Made by a program: the position numbers and the translations under genes
Part shown: one piece after another, positions 11,347-21,051 of the stretch
Layout: each line of letters begins with the position of its first letter
Position numbering within the stretch: position 1 is the first letter of the stretch
Notes under the pieces: generated by a model
The model's database searches: none
Told to the model about the DNA's origin: nothing
What the model saw: only the letters and a program-made list of their open reading frames with translations
Source of the DNA: Xanthomonas hortorum
Lineage (GTDB): Bacteria; Pseudomonadota; Gammaproteobacteria; Xanthomonadales; Xanthomonadaceae
Length of the DNA: 64,000 nucleotides
Assembly: GCF_024339125.1 (NCBI RefSeq)
Contig: NZ_CP101417.1
Coordinates: 1,995,001-2,059,000 of the forward strand
Reading direction: 5' to 3'

Positions 11347-12222
11347 ATGGCCGACCACAGTCCCAATGCCGACGCGTATTTCGTCCCGAGCCATAGCAAG
11401 TGGCCGTTTGTCGGGTCGATTGCGATGTTCGTGATGATGATCGGCGTGGCCAGCTGGCTCAACGATGCGGCCTGGGGGCGTTGGACGTTCTTCGCTGGCG
11501 TTGCGATGTTGCTGGCGACCTTGTTCATGTGGTTTGGCGATGTCATCCGCGAATCCAATGCCGGGCACTACAACCGCCAGGTGGATGGGTCCTTCCGCAT
11601 GGGGATGGTGTGGTTCATTTTTTCCGAGGTGATGTTCTTCTGCGCCTTCTTCGGCGCATTGTTCTATACGCGTGTGCTGACGCTGCCCTGGCTGGGCGGC
11701 GAAGGCGATGGTGTAATGACCAACGAGCTGCTGTGGAATGGCTATTCCGCCGCGTGGCCGACCAACGGCCCGGGCACGATCGGCGGGCAGTTCCAGACCA
11801 TCCCGGCGTGGGGCCTGCCGCTGATCAATACGTTGATCCTGCTCAGCTCCGGTGTGACGCTGACCATTGCCCATCACGCGCTGAAAGGTGGCCGGCGCGG
11901 TGCGCTGCTGTTGTGGCTCGGGTTGACCGTGCTGCTGGGTTGCGTGTTTTTGTTCCTGCAGGCCGAGGAATACATCCACGCCTACACCGAGCTCAATCTG
12001 ACGCTTGGCTCCGGCATCTACGGCTCCACGTTCTTCATGCTCACCGGCTTCCACGGTATGCACGTGTTGCTGGGCACCATCATGTTGGCGGTGATGTGGC
12101 TGCGCGTGGCGCGCGGGCACTTCACCCGCGACAACCATTTCGCCTTTGAAGCGGCCGCGTGGTATTGGCACTTCGTCGACGTGGTGTGGCTGGCGCTATT
12201 CCTGTTCGTGTATGTACTTTGA
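11347..12222 (+). CDS. ctaE: Cytochrome c oxidase subunit III
   Basis: The 291-aa polytopic protein has seven hydrophobic segments and subunit III features (RMGMVWFIFSEVMFFCAFFGALFY, partly quoted; FHGMHVLLGTIML; FEAAAWYWHFVDVVWLALF). Subunit III stabilises the catalytic core in the inner membrane. It starts 39 bases after ctaG and ends five bases before an inverted repeat that could terminate the first transcript of the locus. Confidence 0.96.
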   Translation: MADHSPNADAYFVPSHSKWPFVGSIAMFVMMIGVASWLNDAAWGRWTFFAGVAMLLATLFMWFGDVIRESNAGHYNRQVDGSFRMGMVWFIFSEVMFFCAFFGALFYTRVLTLPWLGGEGDGVMTNELLWNGYSAAWPTNGPGTIGGQFQTIPAWGLPLINTLILLSSGVTLTIAHHALKGGRRGALLLWLGLTVLLGCVFLFLQAEEYIHAYTELNLTLGSGIYGSTFFMLTGFHGMHVLLGTIMLAVMWLRVARGHFTRDNHFAFEAAAWYWHFVDVVWLALFLFVYVL

Positions 12223-12226
12223 GGGC

Positions 12227-12310
12227 GGGGATTCGGGAGTCGGGATTGGGATTTCGCAAGAGCGGTCCGCTTTTGCTATTACGAATCCCCAATGCCGAAT
12301 CCCCAATCCC
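12227..12310. repeat. Dispersed GATTCGGGA-type inverted repeat, copy 1
   Basis: The left arm at 12227-12256 (GGGGATTCGGGAGTCGGGAT and onward) is largely complementary to the right arm at 12282-12310, with a loop of about 25 bases. It lies between ctaE and the converging DUF2909 gene, so it may work as a bidirectional terminator. Related sequence recurs near 24352, 24954, 48757 and 55032. Confidence 0.85.
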
Positions 12311-12320
12311 ATCGGCCGCG

Positions 12321-12539
12321 TCAGCGGCCGAGCCCATGCGGCTTGATCCAGCCGGTGTAGATACCGAGGATCACCACCGCGATCAGTGCGACTGAGAGAC
12401 CGATGCGCCAGGTGAGTGCGTTGACGGTGCGCTTGGTCTCGCCGCGATCGGTGAGCAGGTAATAGAGACCTGCGCCCAGGTTCCATAGGATCACGATCAG
12501 GAAGGCGACAATCAGCAGCGTCTTGAGCAAATCGTTCAC
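12321..12539 (-). CDS. DUF2909-type twin-helix membrane protein
   Basis: A 72-aa protein starting at GTG 12539, with two transmembrane helices (TLLIVAFLIVILWNLGAGLYY and IGLSVALIAVVILGIYTGW, slightly trimmed) separated by a short polar loop LLTDRGETKRTVNALTWR. This is the DUF2909 (twin transmembrane) pattern commonly found beside cytochrome oxidase genes. It is transcribed against the locus, with its 5' end about 60 bases from the start of surf1. Role unknown. Confidence 0.8.
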   Translation of the reverse strand: MNDLLKTLLIVAFLIVILWNLGAGLYYLLTDRGETKRTVNALTWRIGLSVALIAVVILGIYTGWIKPHGLGR

Positions 12540-12599
12540 AACAGCCCCGGTGGTCGTCGGCGTGGTAACGGCATTGCACGCCTTTTTGCGTCGCTTGTC

Positions 12600-13325
12600 A
12601 TGATGCGCAAGCACACGGCGGTGCTGGGCTGGTGTCTGGCGTTGCTGGTCAGCGCTGGTTTTGCGGCACTTGGGTACTGGCAGCTGCAGCGCATGCACAG
12701 CAAGCAAGCGTTATTGGAACGCGCTGCGCATGTGCGCGAGATGCCGTTGACCTTGGTGCAAGCGTTAGCCACGCCGCATGTGCTGGCATGGGTGAGCGGA
12801 GACGTGCGTTTTCTGCCGCAGCAGGTGTTGCTGGACAACCAACTGCATGCAGGGCGCGCCGGTGTGCGCGTTTATCAACTTGCCGCGCCACAAGGCAGCC
12901 CAGGCACACTACTGATCGATCTGGGCTGGCTGCCGTTGCCGGCCAATCGGCAGTTACCGACGATCACGCCACTGCACGGGACCCAGGCAGTGCAGGGGTT
13001 GTTGAGTGCGCCGCCATCGGCCGGACTTGCGATGGGGCCGGCATTGGCCCCCGCCGGTACGCCGCAGACCTGGCTGGCCACACGCCTGGATGCGCCCGCC
13101 CTGCGCAGTGCCTTTGGCAGGCGCGACATTTCGTCGCAGGTATTGCGGCTGGATCCGGCCCTACCGGTCGGTTATGCGCGCGATCTGGAGATGCTGCCGA
13201 ATACGCTGCCACCCGCGCGGCACTTGGGTTATGCGGTGCAATGGTTCGGTCTGGCCGCAGCGGTATTGGTCACCGCGACGTTGCTGACATGGCGTGCGCG
13301 TCGCCGCCGTCGACGCGGGCACTGA
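12600..13325 (+). CDS. SURF1-family cytochrome oxidase assembly protein
   Basis: The 241-aa protein has the SURF1 layout: an N-terminal transmembrane helix (about residues 8-27) with the signature AALGYWQLQRMHSKQALL, a periplasmic domain with LLDNQLHAGRAGVRVYQLA and LLIDLGWLPLP, and a C-terminal helix (about 212-230) ending in an Arg-rich tail. SURF1 proteins help insert heme a into subunit I. ATGATG gives two adjacent starts (12600 and 12603). It is the first gene of the second half of the locus, followed by the Sco-like gene 28 bases later. Confidence 0.92.
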   Translation: MMRKHTAVLGWCLALLVSAGFAALGYWQLQRMHSKQALLERAAHVREMPLTLVQALATPHVLAWVSGDVRFLPQQVLLDNQLHAGRAGVRVYQLAAPQGSPGTLLIDLGWLPLPANRQLPTITPLHGTQAVQGLLSAPPSAGLAMGPALAPAGTPQTWLATRLDAPALRSAFGRRDISSQVLRLDPALPVGYARDLEMLPNTLPPARHLGYAVQWFGLAAAVLVTATLLTWRARRRRRRGH

Positions 13326-13352
13326 CGCCTGCGGCATGAGAAAATCGCCGGC

Positions 13353-13928
13353 ATGACCTCATCCACATCGGCCACGCCGCATTCGGTCAAACGCGGCCGC
13401 AGGATGCTGATTGCCCTGGCGGTGCTGTTCTTCGGCTCGATGTTGCTGGCCGGCGTGCTGCGCTTCTCCGGATGGCAGCCGGCATCGATGCGCAATCACG
13501 GCGAACTGCTGAAGCCGCCCGCCGACCTGCGCGCGGTGGTGCCGCTGCGCGCGGACGGGCAGCCGTATGCATGGACCCCTGCCGAACGCGTGTGGCGCAT
13601 CGCGCTCGCACCGCCCGCCAGTTGCACGCAGCAGTGCGTGACCTTGGCGGCCGAACTGGACAAGGTGTGGCAGCTGCTCGGCCATCGCGCCGACAAGGTG
13701 GAGGTGTTGTGGATCGGCGCCCCGCCAGCCGGTCTGCCGCCGATGCCGGCCCTGCGTGTGCTGCGCGACGACGCGCGGCTGCGGCAGGCGTTACCACGCG
13801 CTACCGATGCGGCCGGCGTGCCGGTGTATGTGATCGACCCCAACGGCTTCGTGATCCTGCGGTATGCCCCAGGGTTCGACCCGGCCGGCCTGCGCGCCGA
13901 TCTGGTCAAGCTGCTGAAACTGATGTGA
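13353..13928 (+). CDS. Sco/thioredoxin-like membrane-anchored oxidase biogenesis protein
   Basis: A 191-aa protein with one N-terminal membrane helix (about 19-38) and a periplasmic thioredoxin-like domain. A CxxxC pair (Cys91-Cys95, SCTQQCVT) sits where Sco proteins carry their CuA-inserting cysteines, and VYVIDPNGFVILRY near residue 160 resembles the Sco DPDG strand. The conserved Sco copper-ligand histidine before that strand is not seen. It lies between surf1 and ctaA, a common place for a Sco-type gene, so a role in CuA reduction or assembly is likely but not proven. Confidence 0.7.
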   Translation: MTSSTSATPHSVKRGRRMLIALAVLFFGSMLLAGVLRFSGWQPASMRNHGELLKPPADLRAVVPLRADGQPYAWTPAERVWRIALAPPASCTQQCVTLAAELDKVWQLLGHRADKVEVLWIGAPPAGLPPMPALRVLRDDARLRQALPRATDAAGVPVYVIDPNGFVILRYAPGFDPAGLRADLVKLLKLM

Positions 13929-13938
13929 GCCCGTTTCG

Positions 13939-15102
13939 ATGAATCTGTTTGCGCCACCGGCATTGTTCCGCCACTTCCATCGCATGGCCTGGCTGGCGGC
14001 GTTGTTCACTGCGAGCACGATCCTGTTCGGGTCGTTCGTGCGTCTGTCCGATGCCGGTATGAGCTGCCCGGACTGGCCGACCTGCTATGGCCGCGTCACC
14101 TGGCCGCAGACCAGCGACGAAGCCAATACGCATGTTGCCAGCAAGATCCGCCCGCTGGAGTCGCACAAGGCCTGGCGCGAGCAGGTGCACCGCTTCCTGG
14201 CCGGCGCGCTCGGGGTGGAAGTGCTGGTGCTGTCGTTGCTGGCGGTGCGCCGCAGACGCATGGGCATCGCCCAGGTGGTGACTGCGGCGGTGCTGGTGGC
14301 GTTGTCGATCCCGCTGTACATGTCCGGCTGGCACACGTTGGCGTCCGGGGTGGCAATCGCGGGCGAAGCCATCCTGCTGCTGGCCGCGCTGCGCTGGAGC
14401 AATATCGATCTGGCCCGCGCGGCGGTGCTGACGTTGGCGGTGGTGATCTTCCAGGCGCTGCTGGGGATGTGGACAGTGACGCTGCTGCTCAAGCCGATCG
14501 TGGTGATGGGCCATCTGCTGGGCGGCATGCTGATGTTCTCGCTGCTGGTGTGGATGGCCTGGCGCGCGACGCATCTGCCGATCACGCTGGCCGACGCCTC
14601 GCGGCTGAAGTGGCTGCTGCGCCTGGGCGTGGCGGTGCTGGGCCTGCAGATCGCGCTGGGCGGTTGGGTCAGTGCCAACTACGCGGCGCTGGCCTGCGGC
14701 GGCGGTAGCTGGTCGGCCGACAATTTCCCGCGTTGCGTGAGCCAATGGTGGCCGCCACACGACTTCCGCGAAGGCTTCACACTCTGGCGCGGGATCGGCG
14801 TGGATTACGAAGGCGGTGTGCTCGATGGCGCGGCGCGTATCGCGATCCAGATGGCGCACCGGTTGTGGGCAATTGCGACAGCGCTGTATCTGTGGTGGCT
14901 GGCCTGGCGCCTGTCGCGCTCGCCGGGCATGCGCGTGTGGGCCGGTGCGCTGGCGGTGCTGGTGGCGGTGCAAGTGACGCTGGGCATGCTCAACGTCAAG
15001 CTGGCGTTGCCGCTGGAAGTGTCGGTGCTGCACAACGGCGGGGCGGTGGCATTGTTGTTCGTGCTGGTCTCGCTGCTGGCGCGGCTGCGCGCGCCGGAGT
15101 GA
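13939..15102 (+). CDS. ctaA: Heme A synthase (COX15/CtaA family)
   Basis: Converts heme O to heme A by oxidising the C8 methyl group. The 387-aa protein has eight membrane helices and CtaA/Cox15 features: [21 protein letters not shown] near residue 30 (slightly trimmed), the conserved EQVHRFLAG and [15 protein letters not shown] helices that hold heme ligands, and [20 protein letters not shown] near the C-terminus. It starts ten bases after the Sco-like gene and is followed by ctaB two bases downstream, matching the sequential heme O to heme A pathway. Confidence 0.95.
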   Translation: MNLFAPPALFRHFHRMAWLAALFTASTILFGSFVRLSDAGMSCPDWPTCYGRVTWPQTSDEANTHVASKIRPLESHKAWREQVHRFLAGALGVEVLVLSLLAVRRRRMGIAQVVTAAVLVALSIPLYMSGWHTLASGVAIAGEAILLLAALRWSNIDLARAAVLTLAVVIFQALLGMWTVTLLLKPIVVMGHLLGGMLMFSLLVWMAWRATHLPITLADASRLKWLLRLGVAVLGLQIALGGWVSANYAALACGGGSWSADNFPRCVSQWWPPHDFREGFTLWRGIGVDYEGGVLDGAARIAIQMAHRLWAIATALYLWWLAWRLSRSPGMRVWAGALAVLVAVQVTLGMLNVKLALPLEVSVLHNGGAVALLFVLVSLLARLRAPE

Positions 15103-15104
15103 AC

Positions 15105-16001
15105 ATGGCTGTCAGCGCACGCGATTACTGGGATCTGACCAAACCCAAGGTGGTGGCACTGATCGTGTTCACCGCATTGGTGGGCATGTTCCTGGCCATC
15201 CCCGAGGTGCCGACGTGGCTGCAGGTGCGCACCGGTGCGTTGGGCTTTCTGGGCATCTGGCTGGCGGCGTCGGCGGCGGCGGCGATCAATCAATTGCTCG
15301 ATGCCAAGATCGATGCACAGATGGCGCGCACCTCTTGGCGCCCGCTGGTGGTGGGCAAGGTGCGGCCGTGGCAGGTGCTGCTGTTCGCCAGCGTGCTGAT
15401 CGTGATTTCCATGACCATTCTGGTGGTCTGGGTGAATGTCATCACGGCGGTGCTGACGTTTGCTTCGCTGATCGGTTATGCGGTGATCTACACCGTGTAC
15501 CTGAAGCGTGCGACCTCGCAGAACATCGTGATCGGCGGGCTGGCCGGTGCCACGCCGCCGATGCTGGGCTGGGCGGCGGTGACGGGTTTACCGACCAGCG
15601 CCGACTGGATCAATGCCTCTCTGCTGGTGCTGATCATTTTCATCTGGACGCCGCCGCATTTCTGGGCGCTGGCAATCTTCCGTCGCGCCGATTACGCCAA
15701 GGCCGCGATCCCGATGTTGCCGGTGACCCACGGCGTGCCGCATACGCGCAGGCAGATCCTGGTCTACACGGTGCTGCTGGCGATCGTGACCCTGCTGCCC
15801 GTGGCGGTGAGCATGAGCGGGGTGTTCTATCTCGGCGGCGCGCTGGTGCTCAACGTGGTGTTTCTCTGGTACGCCTGGCGCATGCTCGACCCGCCGGACG
15901 AATTGTTCTCGATGAAGATGTTCGGGTATTCCATCGTGTATCTGATGGCGCTGTTCGCGTTCCTGATGGTGGATCACTTGGTGCTGCCGTGGGTCCGCTA
16001 G
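15105..16001 (+). CDS. ctaB: Protoheme IX farnesyltransferase (heme O synthase)
   Basis: A UbiA-family prenyltransferase that adds farnesyl to heme B to make heme O. The 298 aa have about nine helices, the first Asp-rich motif [20 protein letters not shown] near residue 62, the [20 protein letters not shown] loop and the second motif around [19 protein letters not shown]. The ATG at 15105 begins two bases after the ctaA stop. It is the last gene of the oxidase locus on this strand. Confidence 0.96.
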   Translation: MAVSARDYWDLTKPKVVALIVFTALVGMFLAIPEVPTWLQVRTGALGFLGIWLAASAAAAINQLLDAKIDAQMARTSWRPLVVGKVRPWQVLLFASVLIVISMTILVVWVNVITAVLTFASLIGYAVIYTVYLKRATSQNIVIGGLAGATPPMLGWAAVTGLPTSADWINASLLVLIIFIWTPPHFWALAIFRRADYAKAAIPMLPVTHGVPHTRRQILVYTVLLAIVTLLPVAVSMSGVFYLGGALVLNVVFLWYAWRMLDPPDELFSMKMFGYSIVYLMALFAFLMVDHLVLPWVR

Positions 16002-16210
16002 CGGCAGCGACAGGCAGCTGACGCCAGGAGCGGCTGACAAAGCTGCTGTGCGGCCGCCGATGGGTGCGGCCAGTGCTCGGACGCGGCATGTACCAGTCGT
16101 ACACGCAGGTCCCGAGCACGTTCAACATTCATTGGCCAACCGCCAACCGCGCACTACGCTCTGTCAGCCGCGCCAAGTCGCCGCGCAACTGCGTGCACGG
16201 TTGCGCAGGC

Positions 16211-17791
16211 TCAGCTCAGCCAGTTGGCGCACTCGCTGGTGTTCTTGCTGCCGCAGCTGGTCTGCATCTTTTGCTGAAGTCGTGTCAGCACCGCATTGCC
16301 TTGCTGGTGATGCTGCTTGCCCCAGGTCTTGAGTGCAGCGCCCAGCGTTGCGAAGCGCTGCCGGGTGCGTTGGCGATAGCCATCGGGTTGCCCGGCCAGC
16401 TCGCCGATCACCTGCGTTGCAGCTGCTTCGATGCCGGCGGTGTCGTCGGGGCTGAGCCGGATCAGGCCATCCACATACATCACGCCCCACTGCACCCGGG
16501 TGGCGGGTCCTTGTGCACCCTCGTAGGCTTTCTTGAGCCAGGACAGCGCGGTCTTTTTATCGCCGCGTTGTTCGGCCAGATCGGCCAGTTCGGGCATGTA
16601 GTAGTACGGTGTCTTGCTGCGTGCCAATTCGGCCAGCAGCAACTGCTCGGCGCCACTGCCATCGCCTACTTCGCTCAGTAGCGCCGCGGCGGTGCTGATG
16701 GTTGATTGGCGCTCTTCGTCGGTCTTGGCGGTGTCGGTGGCCCATTGCACGCGTTGCTGCACGGTATCGACCACGGTTTTGGGGAGTGGTGGTTGCGGGC
16801 CTTTCGCTTCGGTTTCGGTGGGCTGGCCCTGCGCCAGGCGTGCCAGCTGGATCTGTGCGTAGGCAGTGCCCAGCCGGTCGGCGATCGGCAGCGCGGTGTC
16901 GGCATAGACCTTGTCCAATGCCAGATTCAGCGCGTTGGACAAGGTGGCGCGCTCGCTGGCATCGCTGCTGGCAGCGTCGACCAGACGCGCGGGGACGTAG
17001 GTCAGCGTGCCGAGATTGGCGCGTACTTCTGCCGGATCGGCCAGTACCGATTCCAGCAGGGTGCGAGCAGCCGGAGTCGGGGCGGGAGGCTCCTTGGCCG
17101 CCGCAATCGCTGCCAGCGCGAAGCTGCGTTGCAGGGCCGGCTGCGGGGCCGATTTGGACAGGCGCGTGAGTACATCGACGGCCTCATCGGGTTTGACGAG
17201 CCGATCGTCGGTGCCCCAGGCGTAATTGCCGAGCACGGCCCAGTCGTCCGCGCTGAGTTGCTGCGGGGTCTGCAATGCGGTGTCGAGCAGTTGCTTGGCG
17301 GTGCTGGTGCTCTTGGCTGCCACGCGCAACACATCGGCCAGACGTGCGTTGTCGGCGTCGCCGGCCAGGCGGGTGATCTCGCTGCGATCCGGGCGCAGCA
17401 CGATGATGGTCGGGTAGCCCTTGATGCCGAAGCGCTCGCCCCAGGCCTGCGCGCCTTCGGAATCGCCATCCAGGTGCACCGCCACGAATTGCTGGGTGCG
17501 GGCGATGAAGGCCGGATCCTTGAACAAGGTGGCCTTCAGACGATTGCACGGCGGGCACCAGGCCGCGCCCCAGTACAGCAGGATCGGCTTGCCGCTTTCC
17601 TTGGCCTCGACAAACGCGTCTTCCACATCGCCCTCGCGCCAGGCGATGCTGGACGCTGGGGCAGGCGTGGCCGTTGCCTTGGTCTGCGCGGGTGCCGATG
17701 GCGTCGCGGGCTTGTCGCAGGCAGTCAGGGTGGCGAGTACCGCCAGCAGCACGATCAAGGACGGGGAAGGGCGTCGGAACGACAGCGTCAT
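16211..17791 (-). CDS. Thioredoxin-domain lipoprotein with helical C-terminal region
   Basis: A 526-aa periplasmic lipoprotein. The signal peptide ends in a lipobox LTAC with Cys25, then a Pro/Ala/Thr-rich linker, then a thioredoxin domain whose active site is WCPPC (Cys79, Cys82), resembling the DsbD C-terminal domain or thioredoxin_7 type (KGYPTIIVLRPD). The remaining ~350 residues are Ala/Leu-rich and helical, with TPR-like spacing. Substrate unknown; a thiol reductase role at the membrane is likely. The ATG at 17791 is preferred over the GTG nine bases upstream. Convergent with ctaB, 209 bases apart; nothing else is seen between them. Confidence 0.8.
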   Translation of the reverse strand: MTLSFRRPSPSLIVLLAVLATLTACDKPATPSAPAQTKATATPAPASSIAWREGDVEDAFVEAKESGKPILLYWGAAWCPPCNRLKATLFKDPAFIARTQQFVAVHLDGDSEGAQAWGERFGIKGYPTIIVLRPDRSEITRLAGDADNARLADVLRVAAKSTSTAKQLLDTALQTPQQLSADDWAVLGNYAWGTDDRLVKPDEAVDVLTRLSKSAPQPALQRSFALAAIAAAKEPPAPTPAARTLLESVLADPAEVRANLGTLTYVPARLVDAASSDASERATLSNALNLALDKVYADTALPIADRLGTAYAQIQLARLAQGQPTETEAKGPQPPLPKTVVDTVQQRVQWATDTAKTDEERQSTISTAAALLSEVGDGSGAEQLLLAELARSKTPYYYMPELADLAEQRGDKKTALSWLKKAYEGAQGPATRVQWGVMYVDGLIRLSPDDTAGIEAAATQVIGELAGQPDGYRQRTRQRFATLGAALKTWGKQHHQQGNAVLTRLQQKMQTSCGSKNTSECANWLS

Positions 17792-18058
17792 GGCAATCAC
17801 CGATTGGGGGCGGCAGGGGGACGATCAAGCACTCTAGCGAGCTGTGCCTTGCCAACCATGCGACAGCTCATGACGCTTGTCCATCTGCTTAGAACCCGCT
17901 CCGAGCTGCAATGCGAAGTGCCATCACGTGGAGCGTCGTGGCTTGGCGTGGGAGGCAGATGCAACCCGCCGACAGCAGGCAGGCATCTGTAGGCCACGCA
18001 GCGCGAGTCGCGCCTGCGTGTAAGCGATCAGACCACCGCGGTGCAGTGATCGTCGCGC

Positions 18059-19060
18059 TCAGTGACCACCGGCACCGGCTTGCGGCTCGCTCGGTGCGCT
18101 ACGTGCATAACGTGCGGCCACGAACGCGCAGACGATCAGCTGCAGTTGGTGGTAGAGCATGATCGGCAACACGATCGCACCGAGGCCGCCGCCGGCGAAC
18201 ATCACCTTGGCCATCGGCACGCCGGTGGCCAGGCTCTTCTTGGAGCCGCAAAAGACGATCGCGATCTCGTCGGCGCGGTTGAAGCGCAGGCGGCGCGCGA
18301 TGAAGGTGATCGAGAGCATCGCAACGGCCAGCAACAGCGCGGCCGCACCGAGTACGGCGAGCAGGGCCGGCAACGGCGTCTTCTGCCAGAGCCCTTCGTT
18401 CACCGACGCGCTGAAGGCGGTATAGACCACCAGCAGGATGGTGCCCTGGTCGGTGTAACGCAGCACGGCGCGATGCCGTTCGACCCAGCCGCCGATCCAC
18501 GGACGCAGGAAATGCCCGGCCAGGAATGGCACCAGCAGCTGCAGCATGATCTTGCCGATCGCCTCGGCCGGGTGCGCCATCGCGCCTTGGCTGCCGACCA
18601 ACAGACCCATCAACAATGGCGTCAGAAACACGCCCAACAGGCTGGAAAGCGAGGCTGCACAGACGGCGGCCGGCACGTTGCCGCGCGCCATGGAGGTGAA
18701 GGCGATCGACGATTGCACCGTGGATGGCAGCGCGCACAAAAACAACAGGCCGACATACAGCTCCGGTGTCAGCGCCAGATGCGCGAGCGGTTTGGACAAC
18801 ACCCCGAGCAGCGGAAACAGCACGAAGGTGCAGGTCAGGATCACCAGATGCAGGCGCCAATGCAGCGCGCCGGCCTTGACTGCCTCACGCGACAACCGCG
18901 CGCCGTGCAGGAAGAACAACGCGGCGATCGCCACATCGGTGACATTGTCCATGATCGCGGCAGCGGTGCCGTAGACCGGCAGAAACGAGGCGAGCGTGAC
19001 CGTGCACAGCAGCGCGAGGGTGAATGGATCAATGCGCAACCGCGCCAGCAGCTTCTTCAT
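18059..19060 (-). CDS. Bile acid:sodium symporter-like carrier (SBF/YfeH family)
   Basis: A 333-aa membrane protein with about ten hydrophobic helices. It carries family landmarks such as IAALFFLHGARLSREAV, CALPSTVQSSIAFTSMARGN in the first crossing motif and FCGSKKSLATGVPMAKV in the second. Family members move organic anions with sodium; the bacterial YfeH-type substrate is not known. It lies between the thioredoxin lipoprotein and dnaG, with gaps of 267 and 112 bases, so it is probably a separate transcript. Confidence 0.85.
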   Translation of the reverse strand: MKKLLARLRIDPFTLALLCTVTLASFLPVYGTAAAIMDNVTDVAIAALFFLHGARLSREAVKAGALHWRLHLVILTCTFVLFPLLGVLSKPLAHLALTPELYVGLLFLCALPSTVQSSIAFTSMARGNVPAAVCAASLSSLLGVFLTPLLMGLLVGSQGAMAHPAEAIGKIMLQLLVPFLAGHFLRPWIGGWVERHRAVLRYTDQGTILLVVYTAFSASVNEGLWQKTPLPALLAVLGAAALLLAVAMLSITFIARRLRFNRADEIAIVFCGSKKSLATGVPMAKVMFAGGGLGAIVLPIMLYHQLQLIVCAFVAARYARSAPSEPQAGAGGH

Positions 19061-19172
19061 CGGGGTCCCGGAGAGTGCGCGATCAGGCGCGTGGTGCGCG
19101 TCATTCTACGATGCACGGTGGCCTGGGCAGCGCGCACAACAACCTGGCCTTCCTTGATAGTGGCAACCCGCC

Positions 19173-20921
19173 CTACAACGCAGCGAGCGCCTTGAACAGC
19201 TCGCGCAGCTCGTATTTGTCGGTGTCGTCCAGTCCTTGCGCGCGCTGCTTGTCCTGTAGTTCGTCCAGGCGCTGACGCAGCAATTGCTTGTCCAGTTGCG
19301 CCACCACGTCATGCAACTCCATCGCCCAACTGTGTTCGTCGCCGGGCAAGACCTGTGCGGCCAGTTTCTGCAGCGCGGCCTGTTCTTCGCGTTCGGCGAA
19401 GTGTTCCAGCAGGGCGCCGGTGCTGATTTCCGGGCGTTGCCGCACCAGCGCCAGCAGCTCCATCAACAGGTCGATGCCAGGCAGGCGCAGGCCGGAAAAA
19501 TCGTGATCGCCTTCCAGGCTCATTGCCAGTGACGGTTGCTGCAGCAGGATGGCGATCGACGCGCGCACCAGGCTGCGTTTTTGCGTGGGCGCGCCCATGC
19601 GTGCGGGCGGCCGCCCTTGTGGCATGGACGTTTGCGTGGAGGTGCTGGCGCCCACACCGGTCAGGCGCGACAGTTCCTGCCTCATCAGATCGCCGAACGC
19701 ACCTTCGGGAATCTGCGCCAGCATCGGCTTGGCGCGTTCGGCCAGCCGGGCCTTGCCATCGAGCGTGTGCAGGTTGATCTCGCGCGACATCTCGTCGAAG
19801 AAGAACTGCGACAGCGGCGTGGCCTGTTTCAGACGTTGATCGAAGGCCTGCGCGCCTTCCTTGCGCACGATGGTGTCCGGGTCTTCGCCATCGGGCAGAA
19901 ACAGAAAGAACGCCTGGCGGCCGTCCTTCATGCGCGGCAGCACCGATTCGAGCGCGCGCCAACCGGCCTTGCGGCCGGCGTTGTCGCCGTCGAAACAGAA
20001 ATACACATCCGGTGCGTTGCGAAACAGCAGTTCGGCATGTTCGGGTGTGGTCGCCGTGCCCAGCGTGGCCACCGCCTGGGTGACGCCGAACTGGAACAGC
20101 GAGACCACGTCCATGTAGCCCTCCACCACGATCAGCCGTTCGATCTTCTGATTGGCCTGGCGCACCTGCCACAGGCCGTACAGCTCGCGGCCCTTGTGGA
20201 ACAGCGCGGTTTCCGGCGAATTGAGGTACTTCGGGCCGGGGTCGCGGCCATCGGCCGGCGCGCCCATGATGCGTCCGCCGAAGGCGATCACGCGGCCGCG
20301 GCGGTCGAAGATCGGGAACATCACCCGGTCGCGGAACTTGTCGTAGACGTGGCCGCGATCGTTCTTGGAAAACAGGCCGGCGCGTTCGAGCACGCTCATG
20401 CGGCGCGCATCGGTGCCCAGGGTGTCCTTCAACGCGCTGTAGCCATCGGGCGCGTAGCCGATCTGGAAGCGCGCCCGGTTGTCGGCATCCACGCCGCGCC
20501 CGTCCAGATAGTCGCGGGCGCGGTCGCTGCCCTCGAGCTGACGCTGGAAGAACTGCGTTGCCGCTTCCAGTGCCGAATACAACTCGCGGCTGTCGTCCTG
20601 CTGCTGCGGGGTGCGTTGCTGGGTCTCGCGCGGGATTTCCATGCCGGCGCGCTTGGCGAGCTCGTCGACCGCATCGAGAAATTCGAGGCGGTCGTAATTC
20701 ATCAGAAAACTAATTGCGGTGCCGTGCGCGCCGCAGCCGAAGCAGTGATAGAACTGCTTGGTCGGCGAGACCGTGAACGAGGCCGAGCGCTCGTCATGGA
20801 ACGGGCAGCGCGCCGAATATTCCTTGCCCTGACGCTTGAGCGGCACGCGACCGCCCACCACCTCGACGATGTCGGTGCGTGCAAGCAGTTCGTCGATGAA
20901 TGCGTCGGGGATGCGGGCCAT
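19173..20921 (-). CDS. dnaG: DNA primase
   Basis: Makes the RNA primers for chromosome replication. The 582 aa are the usual length, with an N-terminal CHC2 zinc finger (Cys39, His42, Cys60, Cys63), a central RNA-polymerase core with a TOPRIM fold (EGYMDVVSLFQFGVTQAVAT, FDGDNAGRKAGWRAL) and a C-terminal helicase-binding region. It belongs to the macromolecular-synthesis gene group with rpsU, but yqeY and a YihY-family gene lie between rpsU and dnaG, and rpoD does not follow. Confidence 0.97.
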   Translation of the reverse strand: MARIPDAFIDELLARTDIVEVVGGRVPLKRQGKEYSARCPFHDERSASFTVSPTKQFYHCFGCGAHGTAISFLMNYDRLEFLDAVDELAKRAGMEIPRETQQRTPQQQDDSRELYSALEAATQFFQRQLEGSDRARDYLDGRGVDADNRARFQIGYAPDGYSALKDTLGTDARRMSVLERAGLFSKNDRGHVYDKFRDRVMFPIFDRRGRVIAFGGRIMGAPADGRDPGPKYLNSPETALFHKGRELYGLWQVRQANQKIERLIVVEGYMDVVSLFQFGVTQAVATLGTATTPEHAELLFRNAPDVYFCFDGDNAGRKAGWRALESVLPRMKDGRQAFFLFLPDGEDPDTIVRKEGAQAFDQRLKQATPLSQFFFDEMSREINLHTLDGKARLAERAKPMLAQIPEGAFGDLMRQELSRLTGVGASTSTQTSMPQGRPPARMGAPTQKRSLVRASIAILLQQPSLAMSLEGDHDFSGLRLPGIDLLMELLALVRQRPEISTGALLEHFAEREEQAALQKLAAQVLPGDEHSWAMELHDVVAQLDKQLLRQRLDELQDKQRAQGLDDTDKYELRELFKALAAL

Positions 20922-21051
20922 CCCGCTAGGATATCCCAGCCGCTGGCGCTCGCCGGATTCAGCGAACGAAGGCCCTTAGAGAGCGAAGGCCCTCAGTGCG
21001 CGACTGTGTGCAGCCTTGCCACATACACGGCACAGGCCGCGCCGGGCGCAA

